From positions 1-27,460 of IMG/VR virus record IMGVR_UViG_3300029908_001993: 27,460 bases of DNA, one strand, 5' to 3'. A program made the position numbers and the translations under genes. This document shows positions 1 through 6,289 of the stretch, piece after piece (the stretch's first letter is position 1; the number at the start of each line of letters is the position of its first letter). This DNA comes from a virus. The notes under the pieces were generated by a model. It saw only the letters and a program-made list of their open reading frames with translations, ran no database searches and had not been told where the DNA came from.

Positions 1-249
1 ATGAAATTTTTATCTAGACTCTTTAGAAGCAAAGAATACAATAAGAAAAATACAAGAGCGGATAGTGTTAAGAATAATTCTAACACTACAAATTATGTGA
101 ATTTAAATAATTTTTCAAGTGCAACTAACTATTTAATTTGGGTAGATCTTAAAAAATTCAAAGTAAATATTTTTGATGGAAGCACAAATAAATGGAATTT
201 AGTTCATAGTTATTTATGTACCATAGGAAATGCTTGTCCTACAGAATGA
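1..249 (+). pseudogene. L,D-transpeptidase (YkuD-type) N-terminal fragment, cut by prophage insertion
   Basis: The visible 82 codons carry the start of a YkuD domain: residues 43-81 read as YLIWVDLKKFKVNIF and then CTIGNACPTE, the usual first strands of L,D-transpeptidases, which crosslink peptidoglycan outside the membrane. Family members normally go on for another 80 or more residues to a catalytic His/Cys motif; here homology stops after CPT and a stop codon follows at 247-249. The break lies 33 bases from the integrase gene, so I infer the phage integrated inside this host gene. The window starts exactly at an ATG, so an upstream start cannot be excluded. The rest of the gene should lie beyond the right prophage end. 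Confidence 0.75.
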
Positions 250-281
250 CAAAAAAGTGGAATATGATGGAATGAAGGAAC
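235..281. other. Probable attL (left prophage attachment site)
   Basis: Host homology (transpeptidase codons for CPT) ends at about base 243, and the serine integrase gene ends at 282 on the other strand. Large serine recombinases normally lie next to their att site, so the crossover should fall between these points. The short stretch also holds TGGAATATGATGGAAT (258-273), a motif that recurs at 2199-2235 and 3571-3579. The exact core dinucleotide cannot be set without attR or an empty site. Confidence 0.55.
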
Positions 282-1907
282 TTATTTTTTTTTAAGTTCC
301 TCATTTATGTCTCCGATGCCTATCAATTCTATTTTTGCATCATATGTATCACCATTCCAAATAATTCTTTGAACTAAAGATTGGATAAGAAATCTTCTTT
401 GAAGGATATTATTGGTCATTTCAATATTTCTATTAAAATACTCCAGAGAATCTATTACTACTTTTATATTTTGTATTCCATTATCAATACTCTTTTCAGT
501 GCTTTCTACATTATTATAAGAAGACTGTAATATTTTAATTTCATCTTTTAAATTTTTCAAGTCTTCCATAAACATATCAGCAATTTCATCATCATTAGTT
601 TTAGCTATTCTTTTTCTGAGATTATCCATTTCAATGTTTTTTTCTTTTATTTCATTTGCAAGTTTTTCTTTTTGCGTATTTTCATAATTTCCAGCAATCT
701 CTTTTGGAGAGATAGTTTTTTTTAAGGCATCAGTTAATATTTCTTTATTATACCATTTGATTTGATCTACAATAATTTTATCTAGCCTATCTACACGAAT
801 ATTTTTAGATATACACTTATCAGTATACTTATTCACTTTATTAGAACATATATAATAATAATGTTTATTATTAGTTTGTCTTACTAACATATTAGCACCA
901 CACACAGAACATTTTAAAAGTCCAGATAAAATAGCATTATTACTTTCGCCAGTTCCAACTCTAATAAATTGTTTAGTTTTATTCTTTTCTACTAGTTCTT
1001 GTACTTTCAACCAATCTTCACTTTTTATTATTCCTTTATGTTTTGCAATTGCTGCAACCCATTCAGTTACGTCTCTATCTGTTTTTGCCTGCTTGGTTTT
1101 ATTATATGTCAAATAACCATTTCCATTAGCGGTGCCAAATACATTAATGCCTTTTTCTTTTAAATATTCATGTGTTTTTAAACTACTTTCTACATATATG
1201 GGATTTCTTAAAATTCTAGCAATTTGAGATGAACTTGCAACACCATCATTTTTACCCTTTATTCCGCTATAAGATAATTTTTTGACTACTACCCTTATTG
1301 ATTGCTCCTCAAGATAAGTTTTATAAATGAGATTAACTATTTCTAGTTCTGCCTCATTAGGTGTCAATTTCATAAGAGTTCTTTCCTTAAAGTCTTCATC
1401 AATGTAAGTTATTTTTTCTGAATTAAATCCGGTTGGTATTTGTCCTCCAAGCCATCTACCAGTTTTGGCAAGTTGAAGCATATTATCTCTTACACGTTCT
1501 GCAATAGTTTCCCTTTCTAATTGTGCAAAAACAGAACTTATATAAACCATGGCTCTTCCCATTGGCGTACTAGTATCAAACTTTTCATTGATACTTACAA
1601 AGTCAATATTGTTACTTTGCAAGGTATCTAATGTAGTAGAGAAATCAGCTACATTTCTAGATATACGGTCTAATCTGTAGCATATTAAAGTGCTGAATTT
1701 CTTAGCTGCTGCATTTTTTAAAAGTTGCTGGAATTGCGGTCTATTAGTATTACCCCCACTAAAGCCTTCATCCTCATATACTGTATATTCAATTTTTTCA
1801 TCTATATAATTTCTACTACAGTATTCTTTGCACAATTCTATTTGATTTTCTATAGAGTCACCCTTACCAGTAAATATTGATTTCCTGCTATATATAGCTA
1901 CTTTCAT
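282..1907 (-). CDS. int: Large serine recombinase (phage integrase)
   Basis: 541-residue site-specific recombinase that would integrate and excise the prophage through a Ser-DNA intermediate. The N-terminal resolvase domain begins AIYSRKS with the likely nucleophile Ser10, and it contains the CYRLDRISRN and QLERETIAERV segments typical of the family. A recombinase domain follows (about 155-265), then a zinc beta-ribbon with CSVCG near residue 332 and two further Cys (YICSNK, DKCISK), then a long coiled coil (about 395-470) of the kind that controls directionality. Length and order are normal for large serine integrases. Its ATG shares one base with the stop of the upstream XRE gene (TAATG), so the two are probably cotranscribed. 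It sits at the prophage end beside the broken host gene. Confidence 0.95.
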   Translation of the reverse strand: MKVAIYSRKSIFTGKGDSIENQIELCKEYCSRNYIDEKIEYTVYEDEGFSGGNTNRPQFQQLLKNAAAKKFSTLICYRLDRISRNVADFSTTLDTLQSNNIDFVSINEKFDTSTPMGRAMVYISSVFAQLERETIAERVRDNMLQLAKTGRWLGGQIPTGFNSEKITYIDEDFKERTLMKLTPNEAELEIVNLIYKTYLEEQSIRVVVKKLSYSGIKGKNDGVASSSQIARILRNPIYVESSLKTHEYLKEKGINVFGTANGNGYLTYNKTKQAKTDRDVTEWVAAIAKHKGIIKSEDWLKVQELVEKNKTKQFIRVGTGESNNAILSGLLKCSVCGANMLVRQTNNKHYYYICSNKVNKYTDKCISKNIRVDRLDKIIVDQIKWYNKEILTDALKKTISPKEIAGNYENTQKEKLANEIKEKNIEMDNLRKRIAKTNDDEIADMFMEDLKNLKDEIKILQSSYNNVESTEKSIDNGIQNIKVVIDSLEYFNRNIEMTNNILQRRFLIQSLVQRIIWNGDTYDAKIELIGIGDINEELKKK

Positions 1908-2155
1908 TATAAATTCAACTCACATTCATTTTTATTTCTATCTTTAGATTCTATCATACAAAATAATAGTAGACGAGGGCAAATTTCAAGCGCATCAGCA
2001 AATCTATAGAGCATACGAACAGTAGGAGATTCAATACCATTTTCTACTTTAGATATATATCCTTGAGTAAGTCCTAATTTTATTGCCAGATCTTTTTGTG
2101 ATATTTTTTTGATTTCTCTATAGTATTTTAAATTTATTTTTGGATTCTTTATCAT
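1907..2155 (-). CDS. Small XRE-family regulator upstream of integrase
   Basis: 82-residue protein made of one helix-turn-helix: ISQKDLAIKLGLTQGYISKVENG is a clear XRE HTH, with a short Cys-containing tail. The start is set at 2155 because AAGGAG lies 7 bases upstream; a longer reading from 2182 has no ribosome site. It overlaps the integrase start by one base, suggesting an operon in which it controls integrase expression or lysogeny. Upstream, the 9-mer TGGAATATA occurs twice (2199-2207 and 2227-2235) and may be its operator. The target is inferred, not shown. Confidence 0.85.
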   Translation of the reverse strand: MIKNPKINLKYYREIKKISQKDLAIKLGLTQGYISKVENGIESPTVRMLYRFADALEICPRLLLFCMIESKDRNKNECELNL

Positions 2156-2198
2156 TTGTTCGCTCCTTGAAGAAGCTACCAATTAAAATATACACCAT

Positions 2199-2235
2199 TG
2201 GAATATATCTTTTAACAGTGTTTTGATGGAATATA
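2199..2235. promoter_or_regulatory. Direct repeats upstream of the integrase-operon regulator
   Basis: Two exact copies of TGGAATATA at 2199-2207 and 2227-2235, 28 bases apart, lie just upstream of the small XRE gene. They are candidate operator half-sites. The related GATGGAAT also occurs at 266-273 and 3571-3578. Confidence 0.4.
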
Positions 2236-2249
2236 AACCATATGTAGGT

Positions 2250-2279
2250 AAAATAAAAAGACACTTATATAAAGTGTCT
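2250..2279 (-). terminator. Intrinsic terminator after the coiled-coil gene
   Basis: AGACACTT (2259-2266) pairs perfectly with AAGTGTCT (2272-2279) across a 5-base loop. On the minus strand the stem is followed by TTTTTATTTT, which fits termination of the gene at 2298-2567. Confidence 0.8.
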
Positions 2280-2297
2280 CAAAGAGAATTATTTAAA

Positions 2298-2567
2298 TTA
2301 ATGTTGTTCATCAGAATCAAATTTATTGAAGTTTTGAAGAAAATTATATGCTTTCTCACCTTTTACAGTAGCTAATTTAATGGATTTAACATCTCCAGAT
2401 ACTTGAGCTAATTGGTAAGTAAAATTATCTTGTTCAGCTTTTACGACATCAACTTTATGTTCTAGCGCCTTAAGGACTTGAGTATTTTCTTTAATTTGAG
2501 ATTGCATTAAGTCTATGCTGTTTTGCATTTGTTCTAACATTTTTAATATTTTATCTTCATTATTCAT
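2298..2567 (-). CDS. Small coiled-coil protein, function unknown
   Basis: 89 residues, almost entirely heptad-like helix (MLEQMQNSIDLMQSQI, VLKALEHKVDVVKAEQ), with no Cys, signal or membrane segment. The start at 2567 is chosen because AAAGGAG lies 8 bases upstream. It stands alone between its own terminator and the hicAB terminator. Proteins of this type are frequent in Clostridium and its prophages but have no established role; an oligomerising partner or regulator is possible. Confidence 0.65.
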   Translation of the reverse strand: MNNEDKILKMLEQMQNSIDLMQSQIKENTQVLKALEHKVDVVKAEQDNFTYQLAQVSGDVKSIKLATVKGEKAYNFLQNFNKFDSDEQH

Positions 2568-2674
2568 CTTAACAGCTCCTTTAGGTAATCGTATTAACAT
2601 TATACATTAATTAAGTTGAATTATAAAGAAAGAATAATTGTTAGATTATTTAAATGCATTTAAAAATAATAAAT

Positions 2675-2707
2675 AAAAAAGGTGTTCGCCATAAACACCC
2701 TTTTTTT
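2675..2707. terminator. Terminator downstream of hicB (possibly bidirectional)
   Basis: GGTGTT (2681-2686) pairs with AACACC (2694-2699), flanked by A6 on the left and T7 on the right, so it could terminate from either side. It follows the hicB stop. Confidence 0.8.
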
Positions 2708-2711
2708 ATAT

Positions 2712-3125
2712 TTAGTTATGATTCTTTAATCCAAGTTGTTCTTTAAGTGCACTTTGTAAAACTTGAGAAAAGTTGATTTTATTTTGTTCAGCTATTTTGT
2801 TAAGCCATTGAGGAATAGTTAAAGTTTTCTTTATAGATTGATTTTCTATTGCTGTTCTATATAATGGCATATGAACTTCTATAAGCAGTGGTATTTGATT
2901 TTTTAACAAGTTGATATTATTAATAGGAGTATCCTTTGGAATTTTGTCATTATCTTCTTCCATGCCATATAGGTGAAGAGCTAAAGCTTCTTTTGCCATC
3001 CTTATTGCTTCATCAGTAGTATCTGCACATGATAAACATCCTGGTAAATCAGGGAATTCTATTGATATTCCATCTTCCTCATAAGTAAAAATAGCTGGAA
3101 ATACATAAGTATCCTTTTCTTTCAT
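2712..3125 (-). CDS. hicB: HicB-like antitoxin
   Basis: 137 residues. The N-terminal half is the HicB fold (FTYEEDGISIEFPDLPGCLS, then TTDEAIRMAKEALALHLYGM), the partial RNase-H-like domain that covers HicA. The C-terminal TLTIPQWLNKIAEQNKINF region looks like a ribbon-helix-helix DNA-binding domain, so it should both neutralise HicA and repress the operon. It is the second gene after hicA, with AAAGGAG before the start. The HicB/HicA pair is a type II toxin-antitoxin system that may stabilise the prophage or act against other phages. Confidence 0.9.
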   Translation of the reverse strand: MKEKDTYVFPAIFTYEEDGISIEFPDLPGCLSCADTTDEAIRMAKEALALHLYGMEEDNDKIPKDTPINNINLLKNQIPLLIEVHMPLYRTAIENQSIKKTLTIPQWLNKIAEQNKINFSQVLQSALKEQLGLKNHN

Positions 3126-3164
3126 AGTACTACTTACTCCTTTATAAAAAGTGTTAAGGAGGGA

Positions 3165-3188
3165 AGGGATTAATTTAAAATAATCCCT
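3165..3188 (-). other. Inverted repeat at the hicA-hicB boundary
   Basis: AGGGATTA (3165-3172) pairs perfectly with TAATCCCT (3181-3188) over an 8-base loop, spanning the hicA stop codon ahead of the hicB ribosome site. In the hicAB message it may act as a weak attenuator or a stability element that sets the toxin/antitoxin ratio; this is inference. Confidence 0.4.
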
Positions 3189-3367
3189 GCTTGTTTAAAA
3201 ATACTTTTAACAGTTTTGATTGGTAAATCCTTATTAGGGTGTGGTATTGTAACTTTTTCCTTTTTAATAGGATGTTTGTATTGATGATGGTCACCAATAC
3301 AAGCTACTTCATACCAACCATCAGCATTGAGTATTTTTATAATTTCCCTTGAAGAATAGGCCTTCAT
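3170..3367 (-). CDS. hicA: HicA-like mRNA interferase toxin
   Basis: 65 residues of the double-stranded RNA-binding-like HicA fold: YSSREIIKILNADGWYEV, then GDHHQYKHP with the catalytic His, then KVTIPHPNKDLPIKTVKSIFKQAG. The family cleaves mRNA and is blocked by HicB. The start is placed at 3367 because AGGAGGG sits 6 bases upstream; a TTG two codons earlier is less likely. It precedes hicB in one operon with a strong promoter (3390-3418). Confidence 0.92.
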   Translation of the reverse strand: MKAYSSREIIKILNADGWYEVACIGDHHQYKHPIKKEKVTIPHPNKDLPIKTVKSIFKQAGIILN

Positions 3368-3389
3368 TAGCAACCCTCCTTACAAAATA

Positions 3390-3418
3390 ATTATAACACG
3401 TATTTTAACACGTGTAAA
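3390..3418 (-). promoter_or_regulatory. hicAB promoter with operator repeats in the spacer
   Basis: On the minus strand TTTACA (3418-3413) is followed after exactly 17 bases by TATAAT (3395-3390), a near-consensus sigma-A promoter. The region contains two copies of ACGTGTTA 12 bases apart, plus the palindrome ACACGTGT (3408-3415) overlapping the -35. These are good candidates for the HicB operator. Confidence 0.8.
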
Positions 3419-3562
3419 TAGTTGTATTGATTTTTTTACAAAATAATGACAATTATAAAAGGATTAATTAATTAGTTGAATTATTCTTGATTTTATATAA
3501 ATGTGAATTAATTAGTAATAATTCGTCGATAAATAAAAACAAAACTTGTCCATATGTCGAAA

Positions 3563-3601
3563 TATTCCCGGATGGAATACCCCTTTTGGGTTTATAATAG
3601 T
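3563..3601 (+). promoter_or_regulatory. Palindrome and isolated -10 element upstream of the interrupted ORF
   Basis: TATTCC (3563-3568) and GGAATA (3574-3579) form an inverted repeat with a 5-base spacer, just upstream of GGTTTATAATAGT (3589-3601). This carries a perfect TATAAT but has no recognisable -35, so an activator binding the palindrome is possible. The same 13-mer recurs at 20226-20238. The rest of 3430-3660 is AT-rich with no gene that I can support. Confidence 0.4.
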
Positions 3602-3661
3602 TGCATGAAAAGAAACAATGCATAAGTATAGTAAATTATATGAAGTTTTCATAGCTATAAT

Positions 3662-3704
3662 AAGAACATATGTTCTTGCATTGGTATAGAAAAAGTTGTA
3701 AAAT
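3662..3704 (+). promoter_or_regulatory. LexA-type SOS box overlapping a promoter
   Basis: AAGAACATATGTTCTT (3662-3677) is a perfect 16-base palindrome with the core GAAC-N4-GTTC, matching the Gram-positive LexA/DinR box. A -35 TTGCAT (3676-3681) overlaps its right end, and TAAAAT (3699-3704) follows after 17 bases. This would place the small ORF starting at 3735 under DNA-damage control. LexA binding is inferred from the motif. Confidence 0.65.
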
Positions 3705-3734
3705 TATACTATAAGTATTAAGGGGTTGGAGCTT

Positions 3735-4028
3735 GTGAAAAATGAAAATAAAACTTTTAAAGAAATGTTATTGGATGAATTAAGGCACAATCAAAAAAAT
3801 AACAAGTCCATTTGCCAGCCTATTTTCCATCATGCTGCGTCGGCAAATTGACCTAATAGGCGCGCTATGAGGGCAATTCGTCTCCTTGCCTGATGAAAAA
3901 TATTCATGGCAACTTTGGACTTGTTATTTATTTTCATGTGCCTAAAAAACAAAGATATAACTATTAGAGAATTAGATATACAACAAATAGTTTCAACAAT
4001 GATAAAAGAGATAGATGTTAAATCCTAA
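3735..4028 (+). pseudogene. 43-codon SOS-controlled ORF split by a MITE-like insertion
   Basis: A GTG start at 3735 (AAGGGG upstream) opens a frame reading VKNENKTFKEMLLDEL, which then runs into an inserted element and stops at TGA 3849-3851. After the element, and after removal of one TAA target duplicate, the frame resumes as KNKDITIRELDIQQIVSTMI and ends at TAA 4026-4028. The deduced original product is 43 residues, highly charged and helical, of unknown family. It lies behind a LexA-type box and converges on the phage repressor gene, the position expected of an SOS-induced antirepressor or similar small inducer. That role is inference. In the present state only a 38-residue product with an unrelated tail could be made. 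Confidence 0.6.
3784..3942. mobile_element. 159-bp MITE-like element with 27-bp terminal inverted repeats
   Basis: The ends GGCACA...AACAAGTCCA (3784-3810) and its complement (3916-3942) match at 23 of 27 positions. The element is flanked by TAA on both sides (3781-3783 and 3943-3945), a 3-bp target duplication. The interior is less AT-rich than its surroundings and folds on itself: TTTGCC/GGCAAA, GCCTATT/AATAGGC and TTGCCA/TGGCAA pairs. It has no room for a transposase, so it must move, or have moved, with one supplied elsewhere. It interrupts the 43-codon ORF in frame. Confidence 0.8.
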
Positions 4029-4039
4029 GCATCTATCTC

Positions 4040-4414
4040 TTAATCATTTTTTAAAGCAATTGTGACAGCTATTATTTTCTTTATTAATTGTGCTTTTTCT
4101 TCTTTCGGCAATGAATCTAAGTTTATATTCTTATCTTTATATCCGTTAATCAGTTGATTAACAAATAATTCATTTGTATTAATTGCTGAATGAGTCTCTA
4201 CTTTTTTGTTAGAATCTTCATCATTAAGAAGATAATCTGTAGTGACATTTAAAATTTTAGCTAATCTAGATATTATTTCACCCTTTGGTTCTCTCTTACC
4301 GTTTTCATATCTAGAGAGAGCAGCTTCTGTAATACAAGCTAATTCTGCGAGTTCTTTTTGTTTTAGATTTCTTTCTTCTCTTAATATTAGTAATTTCTCA
4401 CCAATAGTTTTCAT
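4040..4414 (-). CDS. cI-like phage repressor (XRE family, no peptidase domain)
   Basis: 124 residues. The N-terminal XRE domain (about 5-65) has the HTH QKELAELACITEAALSRYENG and the usual TTDYLL end. The C-terminal half is a short helical region, probably for oligomerisation. It lacks the LexA/CI S24 self-cleavage domain, so RecA-stimulated autoproteolysis is not available and induction would need another route, such as an antirepressor. AAGGTA lies 5 bases before the ATG. It is divergent from the Cro-like gene across an operator region, the classic immunity layout. Confidence 0.85.
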   Translation of the reverse strand: MKTIGEKLLILREERNLKQKELAELACITEAALSRYENGKREPKGEIISRLAKILNVTTDYLLNDEDSNKKVETHSAINTNELFVNQLINGYKDKNINLDSLPKEEKAQLIKKIIAVTIALKND

Positions 4415-4433
4415 GCTATTACCTTCATTACTT

Positions 4434-4548
4434 ACTTACCATTATTATAAATCAAATATTATAAAGTTAAAAAAACTTACCAAAGTTATAAAAAAACTAT
4501 CGACACTTACCGAGTGGTAAGTTATTAGTAAATTACCGAATGGCAAGT
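4434..4548. promoter_or_regulatory. Immunity operator region with divergent promoters
   Basis: ACTTACC-GAGT-GGTAAGT (4505-4522) is a perfect palindrome. 4531-4548 is a second copy with 15 of 18 matches, and half-sites ACTTACC occur at 4434-4440 and 4475-4481. Rightward promoter: TCGACA (4500-4505), a 17-base spacer filled by the first operator, then TATTAG (4523-4528). Leftward: TATAAT on the minus strand in the 4445-4455 area upstream of the repressor. Repressor and Cro-like protein are expected to compete for these sites. Confidence 0.8.
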
Positions 4549-4794
4549 GAGGTGATTACAACGAAAGCTAATTTACTTAAAAGTAAGCGTGTCTTAAAAG
4601 GATTAACACAAAAAAAAGTCGCTGAAATGGTAGGTGTATCAGAAAAAACTTATAACCATAAAGAAACTGGTAAGATTGAGTGTAAAATAGATGAAATACT
4701 AATTATAAGTTCGGTTCTTGATCTTACAATGGAAGATATAAATGAAATTTTTTTTGATGGTAACTTACCATTTGTACAAGTGAAAACTGGATAA
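4540..4794 (+). CDS. Cro-like XRE regulator
   Basis: 84 residues. The HTH is LTQKKVAEMVGVSEKTYNHKETG, followed by VLDLTMEDINEIFF, typical of small Cro-like phage regulators that open the lytic path. The start is unusual. The in-frame ATG at 4540 lies inside the second operator and within a few bases of the expected transcript start, with no ribosome site. A good site (GAGGTGAT, 4549-4556) is followed at 4561 by ACG AAA GCT where an ATG would be expected. Either a nearly leaderless ATG or a rare ACG start must be used; the second would remove seven residues. Confidence 0.82.
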   Translation: MASEVITTKANLLKSKRVLKGLTQKKVAEMVGVSEKTYNHKETGKIECKIDEILIISSVLDLTMEDINEIFFDGNLPFVQVKTG

Positions 4795-4854
4795 TATATT
4801 AATTCAAGTTTGTCCAGTAACTAAAATTTAAAACTATGAAAGGAGAGGAAATGA

Positions 4855-5250
4855 ATGAAGAAATTAGATGAATTAAAAAAATATAAAAAAACAGATTTGA
4901 AATTGTTTAGAGATCAACTAGAAAAAGAAAAGGAACATCTAAAGGAACTATACCAATTTAGTAATGGGGTTGAACACTCTGGAACTATGGATTGTAAAAA
5001 AGAAATAAAAAGGCTAGAAACTATAGTTGAGTATTTAGAAACTGCTCAAGAAGTACCAGTTCAAGAGCAGTATATAAAAGAACTAATAAAAATTGAATTA
5101 AAACCATTCAAAAAATTTCAAATTTCAATTAATGTACTTTTATTAATCTTAATAATAATATTATCAGCTTTACTAATAAAACGAGAAATTATTTTAAATA
5201 ATCTTCAAACTCAATTAGATACACTTAAACAATTACTTTTCAGATTCTAA
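4855..5250 (+). CDS. Coiled-coil protein with C-terminal membrane anchor, unknown
   Basis: 131 residues: charged helical N-terminal half (LKKYKKTDLKLFRDQLEKEK, ETIVEYLETAQ), one membrane segment (about 90-110, ISINVLLLILIIILSALLI), then a short helix. AAAGGAGAGG precedes the ATG. Its last 18 bases overlap the end of the convergent gene at 5233-5880, which has a similar plan of coiled coil, C-terminal membrane segment and short helix. I do not recognise the family. Roles such as superinfection exclusion are possible but unproven. Confidence 0.65.
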   Translation: MKKLDELKKYKKTDLKLFRDQLEKEKEHLKELYQFSNGVEHSGTMDCKKEIKRLETIVEYLETAQEVPVQEQYIKELIKIELKPFKKFQISINVLLLILIIILSALLIKREIILNNLQTQLDTLKQLLFRF

Positions 5251-5880
5251 TTGTATTACTTGTTCTAAGTGCAAATTAATTTCTTTTAGGAGCTTAAGGT
5301 ATTCCACATCATTAGTCGGTTTTAAGTAATTTAAAATTGCGAAAATTATACAAATAATTGCAGAGATTGTACAAATCCACTTATGAAAATCAAACGTAGT
5401 ATCGTTGTTCAAGAATGAATCTTTTAGATTGTCTACATTTTCATTACAAATTGCCAAATTTAAAGTTTCTTGTGGAGAATCATCAATTTTTGTATCTTCA
5501 GATGAATCAATTTCTTTTTGAATTTCAGTAGATAATGAATCAAGTATGTTATTAAGAGAACGTGAAGTTAAAAAATCAGGATTTATTGTTTCAAAATAAT
5601 CAAGTTTTTCAGCTATCAAATTATAATTTTTGCAAACATCAATAAGCATAGGATCTTTAATAATAGAATCAGCAAATGAATTTATAATCTTTTGAGTTTT
5701 TGCTGCTGATTCCAATATTGGATTAAGGATTTCTTCGGTTCTTAATATTGCTTTAGTAAATGTGTCTAGCACAACTTGATTTTGCAGGATTCGTTCAACT
5801 TGCTTTTGGGTTTCTAAAAATGGTTTGAGAGTTTCGTATAATTGATTACTTTGTTGAAGCATTCGATTTAAATTATCCAT
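5233..5880 (-). CDS. Helical membrane-anchored protein, convergent accessory gene
   Basis: 215 residues, with long amphipathic helices in the first two thirds (NRMLQQSNQLYETLKPFLET, KTQKIINSFADSIIKDP), an acidic linker, one membrane segment near 168-187 (WICTISAIICIIFAILNYL) and a short helical tail. AAAGGGGGT lies 7 bases before the ATG. It is the only minus-strand gene within the rightward early region, which marks it as an independently transcribed accessory (moron-like) gene that might be expressed from the lysogen. Family not recognised; exclusion or defence is a guess from position only. Confidence 0.65.
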   Translation of the reverse strand: MDNLNRMLQQSNQLYETLKPFLETQKQVERILQNQVVLDTFTKAILRTEEILNPILESAAKTQKIINSFADSIIKDPMLIDVCKNYNLIAEKLDYFETINPDFLTSRSLNNILDSLSTEIQKEIDSSEDTKIDDSPQETLNLAICNENVDNLKDSFLNNDTTFDFHKWICTISAIICIIFAILNYLKPTNDVEYLKLLKEINLHLEQVIQLESEK

Positions 5881-6009
5881 AAATTACACCCCCTTTCAAC
5901 AATATTTTACCATATGTTGAGAGAAAAAGAAAAAGGAGGTAGATAGAATCAAGTAACCAATTAACAACAAATGAATAAAATAATATGAATTTCTTACGAG
6001 GTGATTGAT

Positions 6010-6168
6010 ATGGGAAGAACTGAAAGACCAATAACTGTAACTATAGTAGGAAAAATAACAGAGGCACATCAAAGAGCATGCGCAGAAAGATTAGCAATGA
6101 TATGCGAAATGCAATATGGAATAGAAGGGTGTAAGCAAATCTTGGCAGGTTTAGAGAAGAAAAATTAA
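6010..6168 (+). CDS. Small conserved-type phage protein, unknown
   Basis: 52 residues starting MGRTERPITVTIVGKI, preceded by GAGGTGAT at good spacing. It contains two Cys in CAERLAMICEMQYG and one in GCKQILAG. It has no membrane segment. It is the first of a run of short rightward genes. No function recognised; a small DNA- or protein-binding helper is possible. Confidence 0.65.
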   Translation: MGRTERPITVTIVGKITEAHQRACAERLAMICEMQYGIEGCKQILAGLEKKN

Positions 6169-6200
6169 ATACTTATGATAGCAGGGCAGAAATGCCTTTT

Positions 6201-6216
6201 ATAAAAAGCTTTTTAT
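6201..6216. repeat. 16-base perfect palindrome between small early genes
   Basis: ATAAAAAGCTTTTTAT is fully symmetric. It follows a small GGCA-GAAA-TGCC hairpin (about 6186-6196) with TTTT after it, so the two may form a weak terminator or processing site between 6168 and 6290. Confidence 0.35.
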
Positions 6217-6289
6217 CAGCAAAAGTAAATACTTCCTCAATTTATTATATTCAGAAAATTCAATATTAGTACTAAGGGGGATAGAAAAA

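Noticed and set aside
277-300. GGAACTTA-T8-TAAGTTCC inverted repeat at the integrase 3' end
   Set aside because: The stem is real but lies within the last codons of the integrase and lacks a T-tract on the minus strand, so I do not call it a terminator.
4242-4520. 92-codon plus-strand frame
   Set aside because: Antisense to the repressor and crosses the operator region.
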